NCBI RefSeq assembly: GCF_963259705.1
Contig: NC_081840.1
Span: 100,360,626-100,424,625, forward strand
Direction: 5' to 3'
Length of the DNA: 64,000 bases
Source of the DNA: Myotis daubentonii
Lineage: Eukaryota > Chordata > Mammalia > Chiroptera > Vespertilionidae
The translations under genes were made by a program, and so were the position numbers. Below the pieces are notes generated by a model. The model worked only from the letters and a program-made list of their open reading frames with translations, searched no databases and was not told the DNA's origin. This document shows, piece by piece, positions 11,430-23,654 of the stretch. Each line of letters opens with the position of its first letter. Position 1 is the first letter of the stretch.

Positions 11430-12462
11430 TCTATATATATACATAAAGAGCTAGGGGCCATCACATCCAAAACAACCAAACAGACGACCGAACAGACTGT
11501 CAGGCAGCAAGGCCAGCAGGGAGGTTAGTGAGGGATGACCAAACAACTGAGTAGCAGGCTGCATGGGGCAACCAGGCTGGCAGCAGGGGCAGTGAGGGGC
11601 AACCAAAAAACCAAACAGCAGGCTGCATGGGACAACCAGGCCAGCAGATGGGGTCAGTGAGGGGTGACCAGGCAGGCAGGGGGGGCAGTTGGGGGTGACC
11701 AGGCCAGTAGGGGTACTCCGAGGGGAGACCAAGCTGGCAGAGGAGGGCAGCTGGGGGTGACCAGGCCAGCAGGGGGGCAGTTGGGGGCAATCAGGCCAGA
11801 GGGGGCAGTTAGGGGCAACTAGGCTGGCAGGGGGGCAGTTGGAGGCAACCAGGCTGCGGGTGGGGGGGCAGTAAGGAGTGACCAGGCTGGGGGGGCAGTT
11901 GGGGGTGACCAGGCTGGCAAGGGGGGCAGTAAGGGGCAACCAGGCCAGCAGGGGGGGGGCAGTTGGGGGCACCAGGCTGGCAGGGGTGCAGCTAGAGGTG
12001 ACCAGGCTGGTAGAGGGGGGCAGTTGAAGGTAACCAGGCTGGCAGGGGGGGCTGTTGGGGGTGACCAGGCTGGCGGGGGAGAGGGCAGTAAGTGGTGACC
12101 ATGCTGGTGTGTGAGGAAGTTAGGAGCAACCAGGCTGGCAGAGGGGGGCAGTTGGGGGCAACCAGGTTGGCAGGGGGGCAGTTGGGGTCAACCAGGGTGA
12201 CAGGGGAGCAGTTAGGAGTGATCAGTTTGGCAGGCAGAAGTGGTTAGGGGTGATCAGGCTGGCAGGGGGCCAGTTAGGAGCGATTAGGCAAGTAGGCAGG
12301 TGAGCAGTTAGGATCCAGCGGTCCTGGATTGTGAGATGGATGTCCAACTGCTGGTTTAGGCCCAATCAGACATCCCCCGAGGGGTCCCAGATTGGAGAAG
12401 GTGCAGGCTAGGCTGAGGGGACCCCCACCCCCATGCATGAATTTCACACACCGGGCCTCTAG
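11430..12462 (+). mobile_element. HeliBat-type Helitron, complete, minisatellite-bearing
   Basis: Starts with TC at 11430-11431 after an A and ends CACCGGGCCTCTAG before a T, as expected for rolling-circle insertion into AT. The 3' end still shows the ATGCATGAATTTCACACACC hairpin region, with mismatches in the stem. The centre is a long tandem array and the 3' part carries the family's CCCCGAGGGGTCCCAGATTG block. There is no Rep/helicase coding sequence, so it is non-autonomous. Confidence 0.85.
11500..12300. repeat. Minisatellite inside the Helitron
   Basis: About two dozen imperfect units of roughly 30 bp built on GGGGCAGTTGGGGGTGACCA and GGCTGGCAGG. Unit length drifts through variable G runs. 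G richness on the plus strand gives many potential G-quadruplex motifs. The 173-codon minus-strand frame at 11451-11972 merely translates this array into proline-rich repeats. Confidence 0.9.
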
Positions 12463-12544
12463 TAAGAATATAAGTTGTTTGGTTTTTTTGCTTCTTGCCA
12501 CCCCCCTATGAGATATGTTAGTCTGAATGATGCTTTTAACTTTT

Positions 12545-13415
12545 ACACATATTACTTTTTTATTGTGGTAAAAATGCACAGCAAAATTTATCATTTTGAC
12601 CATTTTAAATATAGAGTTCATTAGGTGTACATTCACAATGTTGCACAACAATCTCTACTACTATTTTCAGAACTTTTTCATCATCCCAAACAGAAATCCA
12701 TTAAACAATAACTCCCCATTATCTCTTCTCTCCAATCTTTGTTAATCATTCTGCTAGGGGTGAAATTGCTGGATCATATAGTAATTCTATGTTTAACATC
12801 TTGAGGAACTTCCAAACTGTTTTCCACAACATTTTACACTTTCATCAGCAATGCACAGGGATTTTTATTTCTCAGATCCTTCCCAACAATTGCTATTTTG
12901 TTTTTAATAATAGTCATTCTAATAGATGTGTAATGGTATTAAATTGTGATTTTGATTTGCATTTCCTTACTGAGTAGTGACATTGAGCATCTTTTCACCT
13001 GCCTATTGGCCATTTGGGTATGTTGGTTGGATAAAAGACTACTGAGTCTTTTTTCAAGTCCATTTTTTAATTTAGTTGTTTGATTTTGTTGTTGAGTTGG
13101 AGAAATTCTTTATATATTCTATATATTAGTCCCTTATCAGATATATAATTTTCAAATATTTTTTTTCATTCCACGAGTTGCCTTTTCACTATGTTGATTG
13201 TGTCTTTTGATACACAAAAGTTTTCATTTTGGGGAAGTCCAGTTTATCTATGTTTTCTTTTGTTGCCTATGCTTTTGGTGTCACATCCAAGAAATTATTG
13301 CCAAAGCCAATGTCATGGTGCTTTTCCCCTATGTTTTCTTGTAAGAGTTTTATAGTTTTACATCTTATGTTTAGGTCTTTAATCCATTTTGAGTTATTTT
13401 TTATATATGGTTTAA
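12545..13415 (-). mobile_element. L1 3' UTR and ORF2 end, antisense
   Basis: Reverse-complement L1: TTTATTGTGGTAAAAATGCA (3' UTR) at 12558, then CTGGATCATATAGTAATTCT, CATCAGCAATGCACAGGG, TGACATTGAGCATCTTTTCA and CCAAGAAATTATTGCCAAAG, which follow ORF2 backwards. The 3' UTR type is that of older L1 subfamilies. It is heavily mutated, with no open frame. Confidence 0.85.
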
Positions 13416-14668
13416 AGTAAAAGCACATATATTATTTTTAGGTTTAAAAATAAACATTTGTGAAAATAAGACAAAATTATTTGTAAGTGCTGTAGATAAT
13501 TCAACAGGATGATGGTTGCCTTTTTAAAATCTCCAAAATCTATAGCTTTGAAAATCACATTGTTCTACCATCCCTCCTGAAATTTTTCAATGGCCTTTAG
13601 TTGAATTGTATTGGAAAGTCCAAAAAACCACTGACTTTAAGGTCAACAATGATTCTTTTCCATAGTGTTCTAGGAAAATCTCAACCCTTGACAAAAGCAG
13701 ATGGTTTCCAGTCTATTTGCTTCAAGAAAAGTTCAGATTCTCATTTGGTTCATGAGGAGGGACAAGAATAGTAGGTGATCAATGAAGTCTGTTCAGTGTT
13801 TTGCTGGATGGTTTGTTGACTATAAAATTCCTGGGATTGAACACATCCCATTAACTGTTATGCTAGGTGGTGAATAGCCAACCTATGTACCAGGACACAC
13901 ACAGGGAAGACAGGAGTAAGATCAACATCTGCTAGATCTCCCAGCTCAAGGAATGAATGACTCTACAAGTGTGTCCAAATTTTCAATTCTTTCCTCTCCT
14001 ATGCAGTCTCTGAATCTGGAAATTTAGAGTTATCTGGCACTGGGAAGATACCAGAGCCCCCATCCTTACCACCATACTTACAAGGCCTTTTCTGCAAAAC
14101 TGTCAAATCTCCATAGACTTGCCTATGAAATGAAACAACTACTACTTTTTTATAAGCACCAGATTGATTCTATATTACTATGTCATCTAACTTTAAAAAT
14201 AAACTGGAAAATTGGATGTTTTAGTCCTATTTTACATATGAGCATACTTGATGCTTACTCAGCATATATAAGAATTCAAACCCAACTCTCTCTTCCCTGA
14301 AGACTTTTCTCTGAACAATCACAGTCCGTGATTTCTAGCTTGCATTTCACTGCTCTTATTCTTCAATACTATCATCTTATCTCATAGAACAGCAGTTCTA
14401 AAGGCCTTCAGTCATTCCTTAGTTTAGCCCTGTGGGCCTCATCTATAAAGGTAACAATGAGGGGAAGCGATGCCCCAAGAGAAGGTCTTCAATCTATTAA
14501 CTGCCTTCCTCCTCCTTCTGCTGACTCCCCTTCACTTTCACCCTTCAGACTGTCCTTGGTAGTGAGACATGGTAAAGAACAGAAATAACATGAAAAAACA
14601 TGAAAAGATTCAGGAGACCCTGTTCCCAAGCCCTCTGCACTGAATTTAGTTAGCAAAGCTTTAAAAAC

Positions 14669-14671
<3 letters not shown>
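13416..14671. other. Non-repetitive sequence, no gene recognised
   Basis: No domain, RNA or transposon recognised. Confidence 0.4.

Positions 14672-14716
<45 letters not shown>
14672..14716. repeat. (CA)n microsatellite
   Basis: Uninterrupted CA dinucleotide run of about 22 units; a likely polymorphic marker. Confidence 0.97.
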
Positions 14717-14717
<1 letters not shown>

Positions 14718-15141
14718 CTCAGAAGATGCAATAATTGCCTTTGAGAAAACTGATCAGTGGGATCCTGCTTGCTCAAAGGCAACTACTACAAGAAAAAGAG
14801 GACTTCCATTCAACTCTCCCTGACACAACTTTTAAGAAGAAACATAAAAAAGAAAGAATCACTGAAACCTCTTAAATTCTAAAAAGCAAATACAATTATG
14901 AAAGAAATATTCATTTTATTTGTGATAGCCTGAAAGAATGATTTAGGAAGGTCAAACTAATGATACAAAAGGGTAGTATTTTCTTGGCTGTATGTATTCC
15001 TAGATTAAAGCCAGCTCCTTGTACATCAATATGGCAATTATTTAGGGCACAAAGGAAGGCAGCAATAAATAAAAGTGTAATGACCAAGAGTTTAGCTTTT
15101 GTTTGTTGTTGGGCTGGGTGACTTTGGGTAAGCTACTTAAG
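14717..15141. other. Non-repetitive sequence upstream of an L1
   Basis: Nothing recognised. Its last 13 bp are the target-site copy of the L1 that follows. Confidence 0.4.
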
Positions 15142-16143
15142 ATCACTGGACATGGGGGTGGCAAAATGGTGGTGGAGTAAGTGGAAGCTACACTGACACT
15201 CTCCCATAACCAAACTGGAATTACAACTAAAATACAGAAAAAATATCCTGAATAATCAACTAAGACTAGCTGGAGAGAACCCTGATAACCAAGGATGGAA
15301 AGTGGAGACTGTTAGGAAGTGTGGAGGTGCCAAAGGGCTGGCCAGGATCCCACAGACAGCAGGTGAAGTTCCAGAGGGATTTCAGCTGTGGTGTGTTCCT
15401 ACTGAGAACAATGTGGTATAAAGCCCAAGCTGGGACCCCCATTCCAAAGTGCCATAACTGAGAAAGGTGACCACATAACAACTGCCTGTGAAAATCAGCG
15501 GGGTTGCTCTCTGCCAGGGAGAGAAGGCTGGAAATGTAGGCACCTACATAAAAGCCCACCACACAGCATTTTGTATGCAGCCATTCACCCTGGGCTCCAG
15601 TAGAGGGAGGGCATAGTGGACTATAGCTGTGTGAGGAAAACCAGGGTTGAGGACTCTGGAATTAGAGCTCAGAAGGCAGCCACGCCAGTTTTCTGTGCTC
15701 AGTAATTCCCTCATACTGCAGAGGACATCTTTCTCAGGCAGACCTTACCATCCAGACAGCTTTTGCCTGGGGGGAGGAAGCCATTGCCCCACCCTGTTGT
15801 AAAACCTCTCACCTCACCCTGTGGAGTCTATGCCTTGTTGTAGTTGGTAGCCTGAGGCTAATCAAGACTGAATAAAAATCAGACTGCAGGCAAATACAGA
15901 GGCTTTGTCTTTGCCTCATCTCCTCCTGGGCCCTGGGCTAGGAAAAGCAGACCGTGGTGCACATCCTGGTCCTTTCCAAAGAAACCCAGCCCCAGCAGAG
16001 GGATCTACCAGCTGTAAATTGCTGGTAGCTCCAAATAGGGTAACCAGGGCCAGTCACAAACAGCATCAGACATTGTCCTGCACTAGAGACTGGAAGTCAT
16101 AGCAGGCCTACTTAATACATAAACACAAACACAAACAGGCAGC

Positions 16144-16790
16144 CAAAATGGGGGATAAAAGAAAAGCCCCAAATGAAAGAACAAGAGAATTTTTCAAAAG
16201 AAGATCTAAATCAAATGGAGATAAGAAATTTATCAGATATATAGTTCATAATAATGATTACAAGTATGCTCAACAGCATGAAAAATGATATAGAAATTAG
16301 GAAAAGAGACCACTAAGAAAAGAACAATGACATAGCACTAATAAAGAACACATTGAAAGGAATACACAGCAGATTAGGGGGAGGCAGGTATTAGTTCAAT
16401 GAATTAGAAAACGGTAGAAAAAATCACTCAAACAGAGAACCAAAGAGGAAAAAAAAACAATTAAAAAACAGTAGGACAGCTTATGGGAGCTGTGGAACAA
16501 CATGAAATGTAAAGATATTCCCATTATAGGAGTACTAGAAGGGGAAGAAAGTGAGCAAGGTATAGAGAACCTGTTTGAAAAAATAATGGCAGAAAACTTC
16601 CCTAACCTGGTGAAGGAAAAGGTCACACAAGTTCAGGAGGCACAGAGAGTCTCAAACAAGAGGAACCCAAACAGGTCCAAGCCTAGACACCTCATAATTA
16701 AAATGCCAAAAATTAAAGACAAAGAGAGAATCCTAAAGGCAGAAAGAGAAAAACAATTTGTTACCTACATAGAGCTCTAATAAGACTGTC
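16144..16790 (+). pseudogene. L1 ORF1 (RNA-binding chaperone), decayed
   Basis: ORF1p coats L1 RNA as a trimer. The best-preserved part is the 92-codon frame at 16502-16780, covering the end of the RRM-like domain and part of the C-terminal domain (IIGVLEGEESEQGIENLF, ENFPNLVKE, RHLIIKMPK). The N-terminal coiled-coil part upstream is broken by stops. It belongs to the L1 at 15155-22721. Confidence 0.75.
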
Positions 16791-17051
16791 AGCAGGTTTC
16801 TCATCAGATACTCTACATCCCAAAAGGGATTGGTATGAAGTATTCAAGATAATGAAAAGCAAGGATCAGAAACCAAGATGACTATATCTAGCAAAGCTAT
16901 CATTGAAAATAGATAAAGAGTTTCCCAGAAGGGGGGGGGGGGAAGGTAAAGGAGTTTATCACCATCTAACTAGCACTGTAAAAAATGTTAAAAGGACTGC
17001 TGTAATAAGAAGAAATATATATAGAGAGAAACATAGGCATAAAGAATTAAA

Positions 17052-18199
17052 ATGGCAAGAAATAAGTACCTAGCAATAATAAGCTTAAATGTAAATGGAT
17101 TAAATGCTGCAATCAAAAGTTATAGGGTAGCTGAATGGATACAAAAACATGACCTAAACATATTGTGTCTACAAGATACCCACTTTAAAGCAAAAGAGTC
17201 ACATAGGGTGAGAGTGAAGGGACAGAAAATTTTTTTCCATGCAAATGGAAATGAAAAAAAGGTGGGGTAGCAATACTCATATTTGACAAAATAGTCTTCA
17301 AAATGATGATCACCACAAGAGACAATAAAAGACACTAATAATACTAAAGGGATCAATCCAACAAGAGGATATAACCCTGGTAAACATATATGCACCCAAT
17401 ATAGGAGCACCTAAATATATAAAAACACTTCTGGAGGACTCTAAGGGAGAGATTGACAGCAATACAGTCATAGTAGGGGACTTTAACACCCTGCTAACTT
17501 CACTGGATAGATCTTTCAGAAAAAAATAAATAAACAAGGAAACAGCGACTCTAAATGACACACTGGATCAGAAAAATTTAACTGACATTTACAGAACATT
17601 TCACCCCAAAGCTCCAGAATATACATTCTTCTCAAGTGCACATGGGTCATTCTCAAAGCCAGGCGACATGTTAGGAGATAGACTAAGTCTCTACAAGTTC
17701 AACAAGATTGAAAGCATATGAAGCATCTTCTTGGATCAAAAGAGCATGAAATTAGAAATCAACTACAATAAAAACACTTAAAAACACTCAAACATATGGA
17801 GGTTAAATAGCATGTTATTAATCAGTGAATGGGTTACCAATTATATCAAGAAATAAATAAACTTCATGAAAAGATACACACAACAACCCCAAATCTCTGG
17901 AGCACAGCAAAAACAGTCCTGAGAGAGATGTTCATAGCTCTATAGGCCTAATTCAAAAAACAAGGCAATTAATAAAAAATAATTTAATCCGACAAGTTAA
18001 AGAATTCAAAAGAGAACAACAAGAAAAGCCAGAGTAAGTAGATGGAAGTAAATAAAGATCAGAGCAGAAATAAATGACATAGAGAGAAAAAGAAAAAAAA
18101 ATACAAAAGATCAATGAAACCAAGAGCTGGTTATTTGAAAAGATAAACAAGATTGATGAACCTTTAGCAAGATTCAAAAGAGAGAGAGAGGGAGAGAGG

Positions 18200-18239
<40 letters not shown>

Positions 18240-19560
18240 ACAAGTAAATAAAATCAGACACAAAAGCAGTGAAGTAACAATTGATACCACAAATATACAA
18301 AGGATTGTAAGAAAACACTATGAACAACTATATTCGGACAATTTGGATGAAACGGACATATTCCTTTAAAAAAGCCCATTCCTAGAAAAGTACAATCTTG
18401 CAAAACTGAATCAGGAAGAATCAGAAAACCTGAATAGACCCATAACTACTAATGAAATTGAAGCAGTAATTTAAAAAACAAACAAACAAACTCCCAGAAA
18501 ACCAAAGCCCAGGCCTGTACGGCTTCACAGGGGAGTTTTATCAAGTATCCAAAGAAGAACTAAAAACTATTCACCTCAAACTATTCCCCCAAAATTGAAG
18601 CTCTTTTTACATGGTTAGCATTAGCCTAATTACAAACCTAGATAAAGACAGTACAAAGAAAGAGAATAGATGGACATAGATGCTAAAATCCAAAAAAAAA
18701 TATTAGCAAATTGAATCCAGAAATATATTAAAAAGATTATACAACATGACCAAGTGGGATTTATTCCAGGGATGTAAGGCTGCTACAATATTTGCAAATT
18801 AATAAACATGATACATCATGTAAACAACTTGAAAGACAAAAATTATATGATCATATCAATAGATAAAAAGCATTCAACAAAATGCAACACCCATTTTTGA
18901 TAAAAACTCTCAGCAAAGTGGGAATAGAGGGATCATACCTCAACATAATAAAGGCCATATATGACAAACCTATAGCTAACATCATACTCAATGGGCAAAA
19001 ATGAAAACTATTTCCCCTAAGAACAGGAACAAGACAGGGGTGTCCACTTTTACTACTCTTAGTCAACATAGTACTGGAGGACTTAACCACAGCAATCAGA
19101 CAAGAAGAAAACATAAAAGGCATCATAAACATAACTGGAAAGGAAGAAGTATAACTGATTATTTGCAGATGAAATGATATTGTATATAGAAAACCCTAAA
19201 GACTCCACCAAAACACTACTAGATTTAATAAATGAATTCAGCAATGTAGTAGCATACAAAATTAACAACCAAAAATAAGGTATTTTTCTAGACCAATAAT
19301 GAACTCTCAGAAAGAAAAACTAAAAATCAATCCCATTTACCATTGCAACAAAAAAAATTAGGATACTTAGGAATAAACTTAACCAAGCAGGTAAAAGACC
19401 TGTATACAGAAAACTACTGGACATTGAAAAAAGAAATTGAAGAAGATATCAACAAGTGGAAGAATATACCATGTTCATGGGTTGGTAGAATCTATATGAT
19501 TAAAATGTTCATACTAGCCAAAGCAATCTATAGATTTAGTGCAATCCCTATTAAAATACC
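17052..19560 (+). pseudogene. L1 ORF2 N-terminal two thirds, decayed
   Basis: ORF2p provides endonuclease and reverse transcriptase. The start reads MARNKYLAIISLNVNG, with the endonuclease motifs LNVNGLNAA and QDTHF (glutamate to aspartate in the usual QETH motif). Further on, the reverse transcriptase metal-binding motif near 19158 reads FADE in place of the F/Y-ADD core, so one catalytic aspartate is lost. Frameshifts are frequent. The 90-codon frame at 19343-19615 spans the junction to the younger L1. Confidence 0.8.
18181..18237. repeat. (GA)n microsatellite within L1 ORF2
   Basis: GAGAGA run with a few G interruptions, expanded inside the L1 copy; it causes a serine/leucine frame on the minus strand. 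Confidence 0.95.
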
Positions 19561-21170
19561 AACGGCATATTTCACAAATCTAGAACGAACGTTCCAAAAA
19601 TTCATCTGGAATTAAAAAAAAGACCCCGAATAGCTGCAGCAATCCTGAGAAAGAAGAACAAAGTAGGTGGGATCTCAATACCAGATATCAAACTGTATTA
19701 CAAAGCCACTGTTCTTAAAACAGCTTGGTACTGGCACAAGAATAGATATATAGATCAATGGAATAGAATAGAGACCCCAGAAATTGACCCAAACCACTAT
19801 TCCCAATTAATATTCAACAAAGGAGGCAAGAGCATACAATGGAGTCAAGACAGTCTCTTCAATAAATGGTGTTGGGAAAATTGGACAGATAGATGCAAAA
19901 AGATGAAACTAGACCACCAACCCACACCATACACAAAAATAAACTCAAAATGGATAAAAGACTTAAACGTAAGATGGGAAACCATAAAAATACTAGAGGA
20001 ATCCACAGGCAGCGAAATTGCAAACATATGCCGAAGGAATTTCTTCTCTGATAATGCTCCTAGGGCAATGGAAACTAAAGAAAAAATAAACAAATGGGAC
20101 TACATCAAAATAAAAAGCTTTTGCACAGCAAAGGAAACCATCAACAAAACAACAAGAAGACCCACTACATGGGAGAACATATTTGCCAATGATACCACTG
20201 ATAAGGGTTTAATTTCCAACATTTACAGGGATCTCATGAAACTTAACAAAAGGAAAATAAACAATCCAATAAAAAAAAATGGGCAACGGACCTAGATAGA
20301 CACTTTTCGAAAGAGGACATACAGAAGGCCGAAAGACATATGAAAACATGCTCAAAGTCACTAATTATACGAGAGATGCAAATCAAAACAACAATGCGTT
20401 ATCATCTCACAGCTGTCAGAATGGCCATCATCAACAAATCAACAAACAACAAGTGTTGGAGAGGATGTGGAGAAAAAGGAACCCTTCTGCACTGCTGGTG
20501 GGAATGCAGACTGGTGCAGCCACTGTGGAGAACAGTATGGAGCTACCTCAAAAAACTAAAAATGGAACTCCCATTTCACCCAGTGATCCCACTACTAGGA
20601 ATATATCCCAAGAAACCAGAAACGCCAATCAGAAAGGATATATGCACCCCTATGTTCATAGCAGCACAATTCACCATAGCTAAGATTTGGAAACAGGCTA
20701 AGTGCCCATCAGCAGATGAGTGGATTAGAAAACTGTGGTACATCTACACAATGGAATACTATACTGTGGTAAAGAAGAAGGAACTCCTGCCTTTTGCAAC
20801 AGCATGGATGGAGCTGGAGAGCATTATGCTAAGTGAAATAAGCCAGTCAGACAAAGATAAATACCACACGATCTCACTCATTTGTGGATTATAGAGAACA
20901 ACATAGACTGATGAAAAGGGACAGATCCAAAGACTGAGAAACAGTGATCAGGCTATCAATCCCAAGAAGGAAAGTAGGGGAGGGTGGGGGTAAGGGGAAG
21001 AGATCAACCGAAGGACTTGTATACATGTATATTAGCCAAACCAATGGACATGGACAACAGAGGAATGAGAGCATGAGTTTGTGTGTGGGGGGGAGGTTGG
21101 GGGTTAATGGGGGAGATGAGGACACATTTGTAATATCTTAACTAATAAAAATAAATAAATAAATAAATAA
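19560..21170 (+). mobile_element. Younger 5'-truncated L1 nested in the older L1
   Basis: After the ORF2 sequence around AAAATACCAACGGCATATTT the copy runs through the ORF2 C-terminus and a complete 3' UTR to an (AAAT)n tail at 21143-21170. The older host then resumes with AAAATACCAATGGCATATTT. The sequence is thus duplicated over 1.5 kb, the first copy being much better preserved. The exact 5' junction lies somewhere in 19545-19620 because host and insert are homologous there. Confidence 0.75.
19903..20894 (+). pseudogene. L1 ORF2 C-terminus of the younger copy
   Basis: Two long frames, 19903-20295 (130 codons) and 20340-20894 (184 codons), cover the end of ORF2. The second contains the conserved cysteine-rich motif ([18 protein letters not shown]) and ends at the usual WNNYTMEYY-like and [14 protein letters not shown] region. 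A frameshift near 20280-20340 separates them. Confidence 0.85.
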
Positions 21171-22721
21171 AAATACCAATGGCATATTTCACAGATCTAA
21201 AACAAATACTCCAAAAATTCATATGGAACCAAAAAAGACCATGAATAGCCACAACAATCTTGAGAAAGACAAACAAGGTTGGAGGTACCATAATACCAGG
21301 TTTCAAGTTATACAACAAAGAATAGAGAACCCAGAAATTGATCCAAATCATTATGCTCACCTAATATTTTACTAAGGAGGCAAGTGCATACAATGGAGTA
21401 AAAAAAGTCTCTTCAATACATGGTATTGGGAATATTGGAGATATATGTGCAAAAAAAAAAATGAAATTAGGCCAGCAACTTACACCATACACAAGAATAA
21501 ACTCAAAATAGATAAAAGACCTAAATGTGAGTTATGAAACCATAAAAATCCTAGAAGAAACTATAGGTACCAAAATCTCAGACATCTCTCGTAACAATAT
21601 ATTTGCAGATACAGCTCCTAGGGCAAGGGAAACTAAGGAGAAAATAAACAAATGCAACTACATCAAAATAAAAAGCTTCTGCACAGTAAAAGAAACCATC
21701 AACAAAATGAAAATAGAATGCCCTGTATGGGAGAACATATTTGTCAATGATACATCTGATAAAGAGTTAATGTCTAAAATATATAGAAACTTGTACAACT
21801 TAACAAAAGGAAGACAAACAATCTAATTAAAAAATGGGTAAAGGACCGAAATAGACATTTCTCCAAAGTGGACATACAGATGGTCAAGAGACATATGAAA
21901 AAATGCTCAAAGTCACTAATCATCAGAGAGATGCAAATTAAAATGACAATGAGGTATCACCTCACTCCTCTCAGAATTGCTACCATCAACAAGTGACAAA
22001 TGCTGGTGAGGATGTGGAGAATAGGGAACCCTAGTACACTGTTGGTGGGAATGCAGACTGGTGCAGCCTCAGTGGAAAACAGTTTGGAGTTTCCTCAAAA
22101 ATTAAATACATAACTGCAATTTGACCCAGTGATCCCACTTTTGAAATTTATCCTAAGAAACAAAAACAAAACAAAACAAAAAAATCAGAAAAAATGTATG
22201 CATGCCCATGTTCATAGCAGCACAACTTATAATAGCTGAGATCTGGAAACAGCCCAAGTGCCCAACAGTAGATGAATGGATAAAAAAAACTGTGGTACAT
22301 TTGCACTGTGGAAGTCTATGCAACAGTGAAAAAGAAGGATCTCTTACCCTTTGAGACAGCATGGAGCAAACCAGAGATTATTATGAAAAGCGAGATAAGC
22401 CATTCAGAGAAAGGTAAGTATCACATGATCTCACTCATATGTGAATTCAAATAAACAAAATAAACTGATGAACAAAATAGATCCAGAGACAGAATCATGG
22501 AACAGACTGTTGAATCTCTGAAGGAAGTCAAGGATGGGTGGATGGGAAGAAATCAACCAAAGGACTTATACGCTTATATGCATAACCCATGGACAAAGAC
22601 ATTAATGAGGTGAAGGCCTGGGGTGCATGGCACGGGCAGGCTAGAAGAGGTCACTGGGGATAAAGGGGGACATATGTAACATTTTCAATAAAGTTTTTTT
22701 AAAATTACCCCTCCAAAAAAA
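21171..22721 (+). pseudogene. Remaining ORF2 C-terminus and 3' UTR of the host L1
   Basis: Resumes at the point where the nested L1 interrupted the host. The frame at 21527-21826 keeps [17 protein letters not shown], which is also recognisable in the younger copy. The rest has stops; an AACAAAACAAAACAAAA expansion lies near 22160. It ends in a 3' UTR with CAATAAAG at 22687 and the tail before the TSD. Confidence 0.75.
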
Positions 22722-22734
22722 ATCACTGGACATG

Positions 22735-23334
22735 ATTTTTAATTCATTAATTCATTCTCTCATTCATTGAGACAGTCAAATATTTATTAGGCACCTTCTA
22801 TTCTAAAATGCACTGTGGTATTTTAATTTATAGAGATGACACAGAGAGGTCAATGCCATTGAAAGAAGAATTTATTACTTACATTTCCCAAGAGAAAAGG
22901 ACATAAACCTCCAAGCAGGATCAGAAGGGTAGCGTCAGGATGGTCAGAAAGAAGATGACAGGGGAAAGCTTGAATCAGTGGCCTTTACTGGGGCTTCTGC
23001 AGGAAAGGCAGAGAAGGGTAAGAGCTTAGGATTGACTCAATGGGATAATTCCAGTGGGCTTTGGGCAATGGAAATGGTCTCTAATGGCCGTGTACCTGGG
23101 CCTGGGATGATTTAGAGCAGAGAAAATATTGGTTTGGTGTATGAGAGGAAGTAGTCGGAGCTACAGACTTGAGGTTGTTTGGTTGCCATATGAAAGATGG
23201 TTAGTAAACCAAATCCTTTGCTAGCTCTAAGAATTGTCTGGTCCTGGGAAAGTCAGTCTCTCTTAGGGTTTGTAAGACCCACAAATGCCAGAATATCAAG
23301 AATGCAGAAAAATAAGAAAATACAGTTAATAAGC
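22735..23334. other. Non-repetitive sequence with an L2 scrap
   Basis: The stretch 22745-22830 (CATTCATTGAGACAGTCAAATATTTATTAGGCACC in shorter form) looks like an antisense L2 3' end. The rest is not recognised and has no coherent reading frame. Confidence 0.45.
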
Positions 23335-23544
23335 ATGACGACATCAAGATGGAAGAATAGAAGTTTTCAGCATTGTCCCTCACAGAAACATCAATGTGAG
23401 CCACCACCCACAAATGAAAATACCTTCAAGAGAGTTAAGGAATCCAGGTAAGAGTTTTCAGCACCTGAGTTGAACACAGAAATTTTAAAAAGATGCATTG
23501 AAGAGGGTAGAAAGGAAAGTTTCACATTAACCCACATGCTACAA

Positions 23545-23650
23545 TCTTAATGCTTATGTTTCGCTCAAATTCACATGTTGAAACTTAATGTCCACTGTGG
23601 TGGTATTAGGACATGGAGCTTTTGGGAGAGCTTTGGGAAGCAGAATCCTC
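23545..23650 (+). mobile_element. MaLR-type LTR fragment (MLT1/MST-like)
   Basis: CAAATTCACATGTTGAAACTT followed by GTGGTGGTATTAGGACATGG and TTTTGGGAGAGCTTTGGGAA matches the start of common mammalian MaLR LTRs. Only about 100 bp remain between L1 pieces. Confidence 0.6.
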
Positions 23651-23654
23651 ATGT

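Larger units (their letters stand above)
15155..22721 (+). mobile_element. Near-full-length L1 with 13-bp TSD, hosting a younger L1
   Basis: Flanked by ATCACTGGACATG at 15142-15154 and 22722-22734. The 5' end GGGGTGGCAAAATGGTGGTG resembles L1 5' starts, and the 3' end is an A-rich tail (CTCCAAAAAAA). In order it holds a 5' UTR (15155-16140), ORF1 (about 16144-16790), ORF2 (17052 on) and a 3' UTR. About 1.6 kb of younger L1 (about 19560-21170) splits ORF2. Without that insert the copy is about 6 kb, full length for an L1. Stops and frameshifts make it inactive. Confidence 0.9.

Noticed and set aside
11451..11972. 173-codon proline-rich minus-strand reading frame
   Set aside because: It is a translation of the Helitron minisatellite; the repeat unit, not selection, keeps the frame open.
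11500..12300. Regularly spaced short repeats resembling a CRISPR array
   Set aside because: Units are contiguous and drift in length, without conserved repeats separated by unrelated spacers, and they lie within Helitron ends in a mammalian genome.
13560..13680. Possible mariner-like fragment (TATTGGAAAGTCCAAAAAAC)
   Set aside because: Too short and without terminal repeats; cannot be told from chance.
20340..20894. 184-codon open frame with cysteine motif, possible domesticated gene
   Set aside because: It is the ordinary C-terminus of L1 ORF2 in a young 5'-truncated copy with its own 3' UTR and tail.
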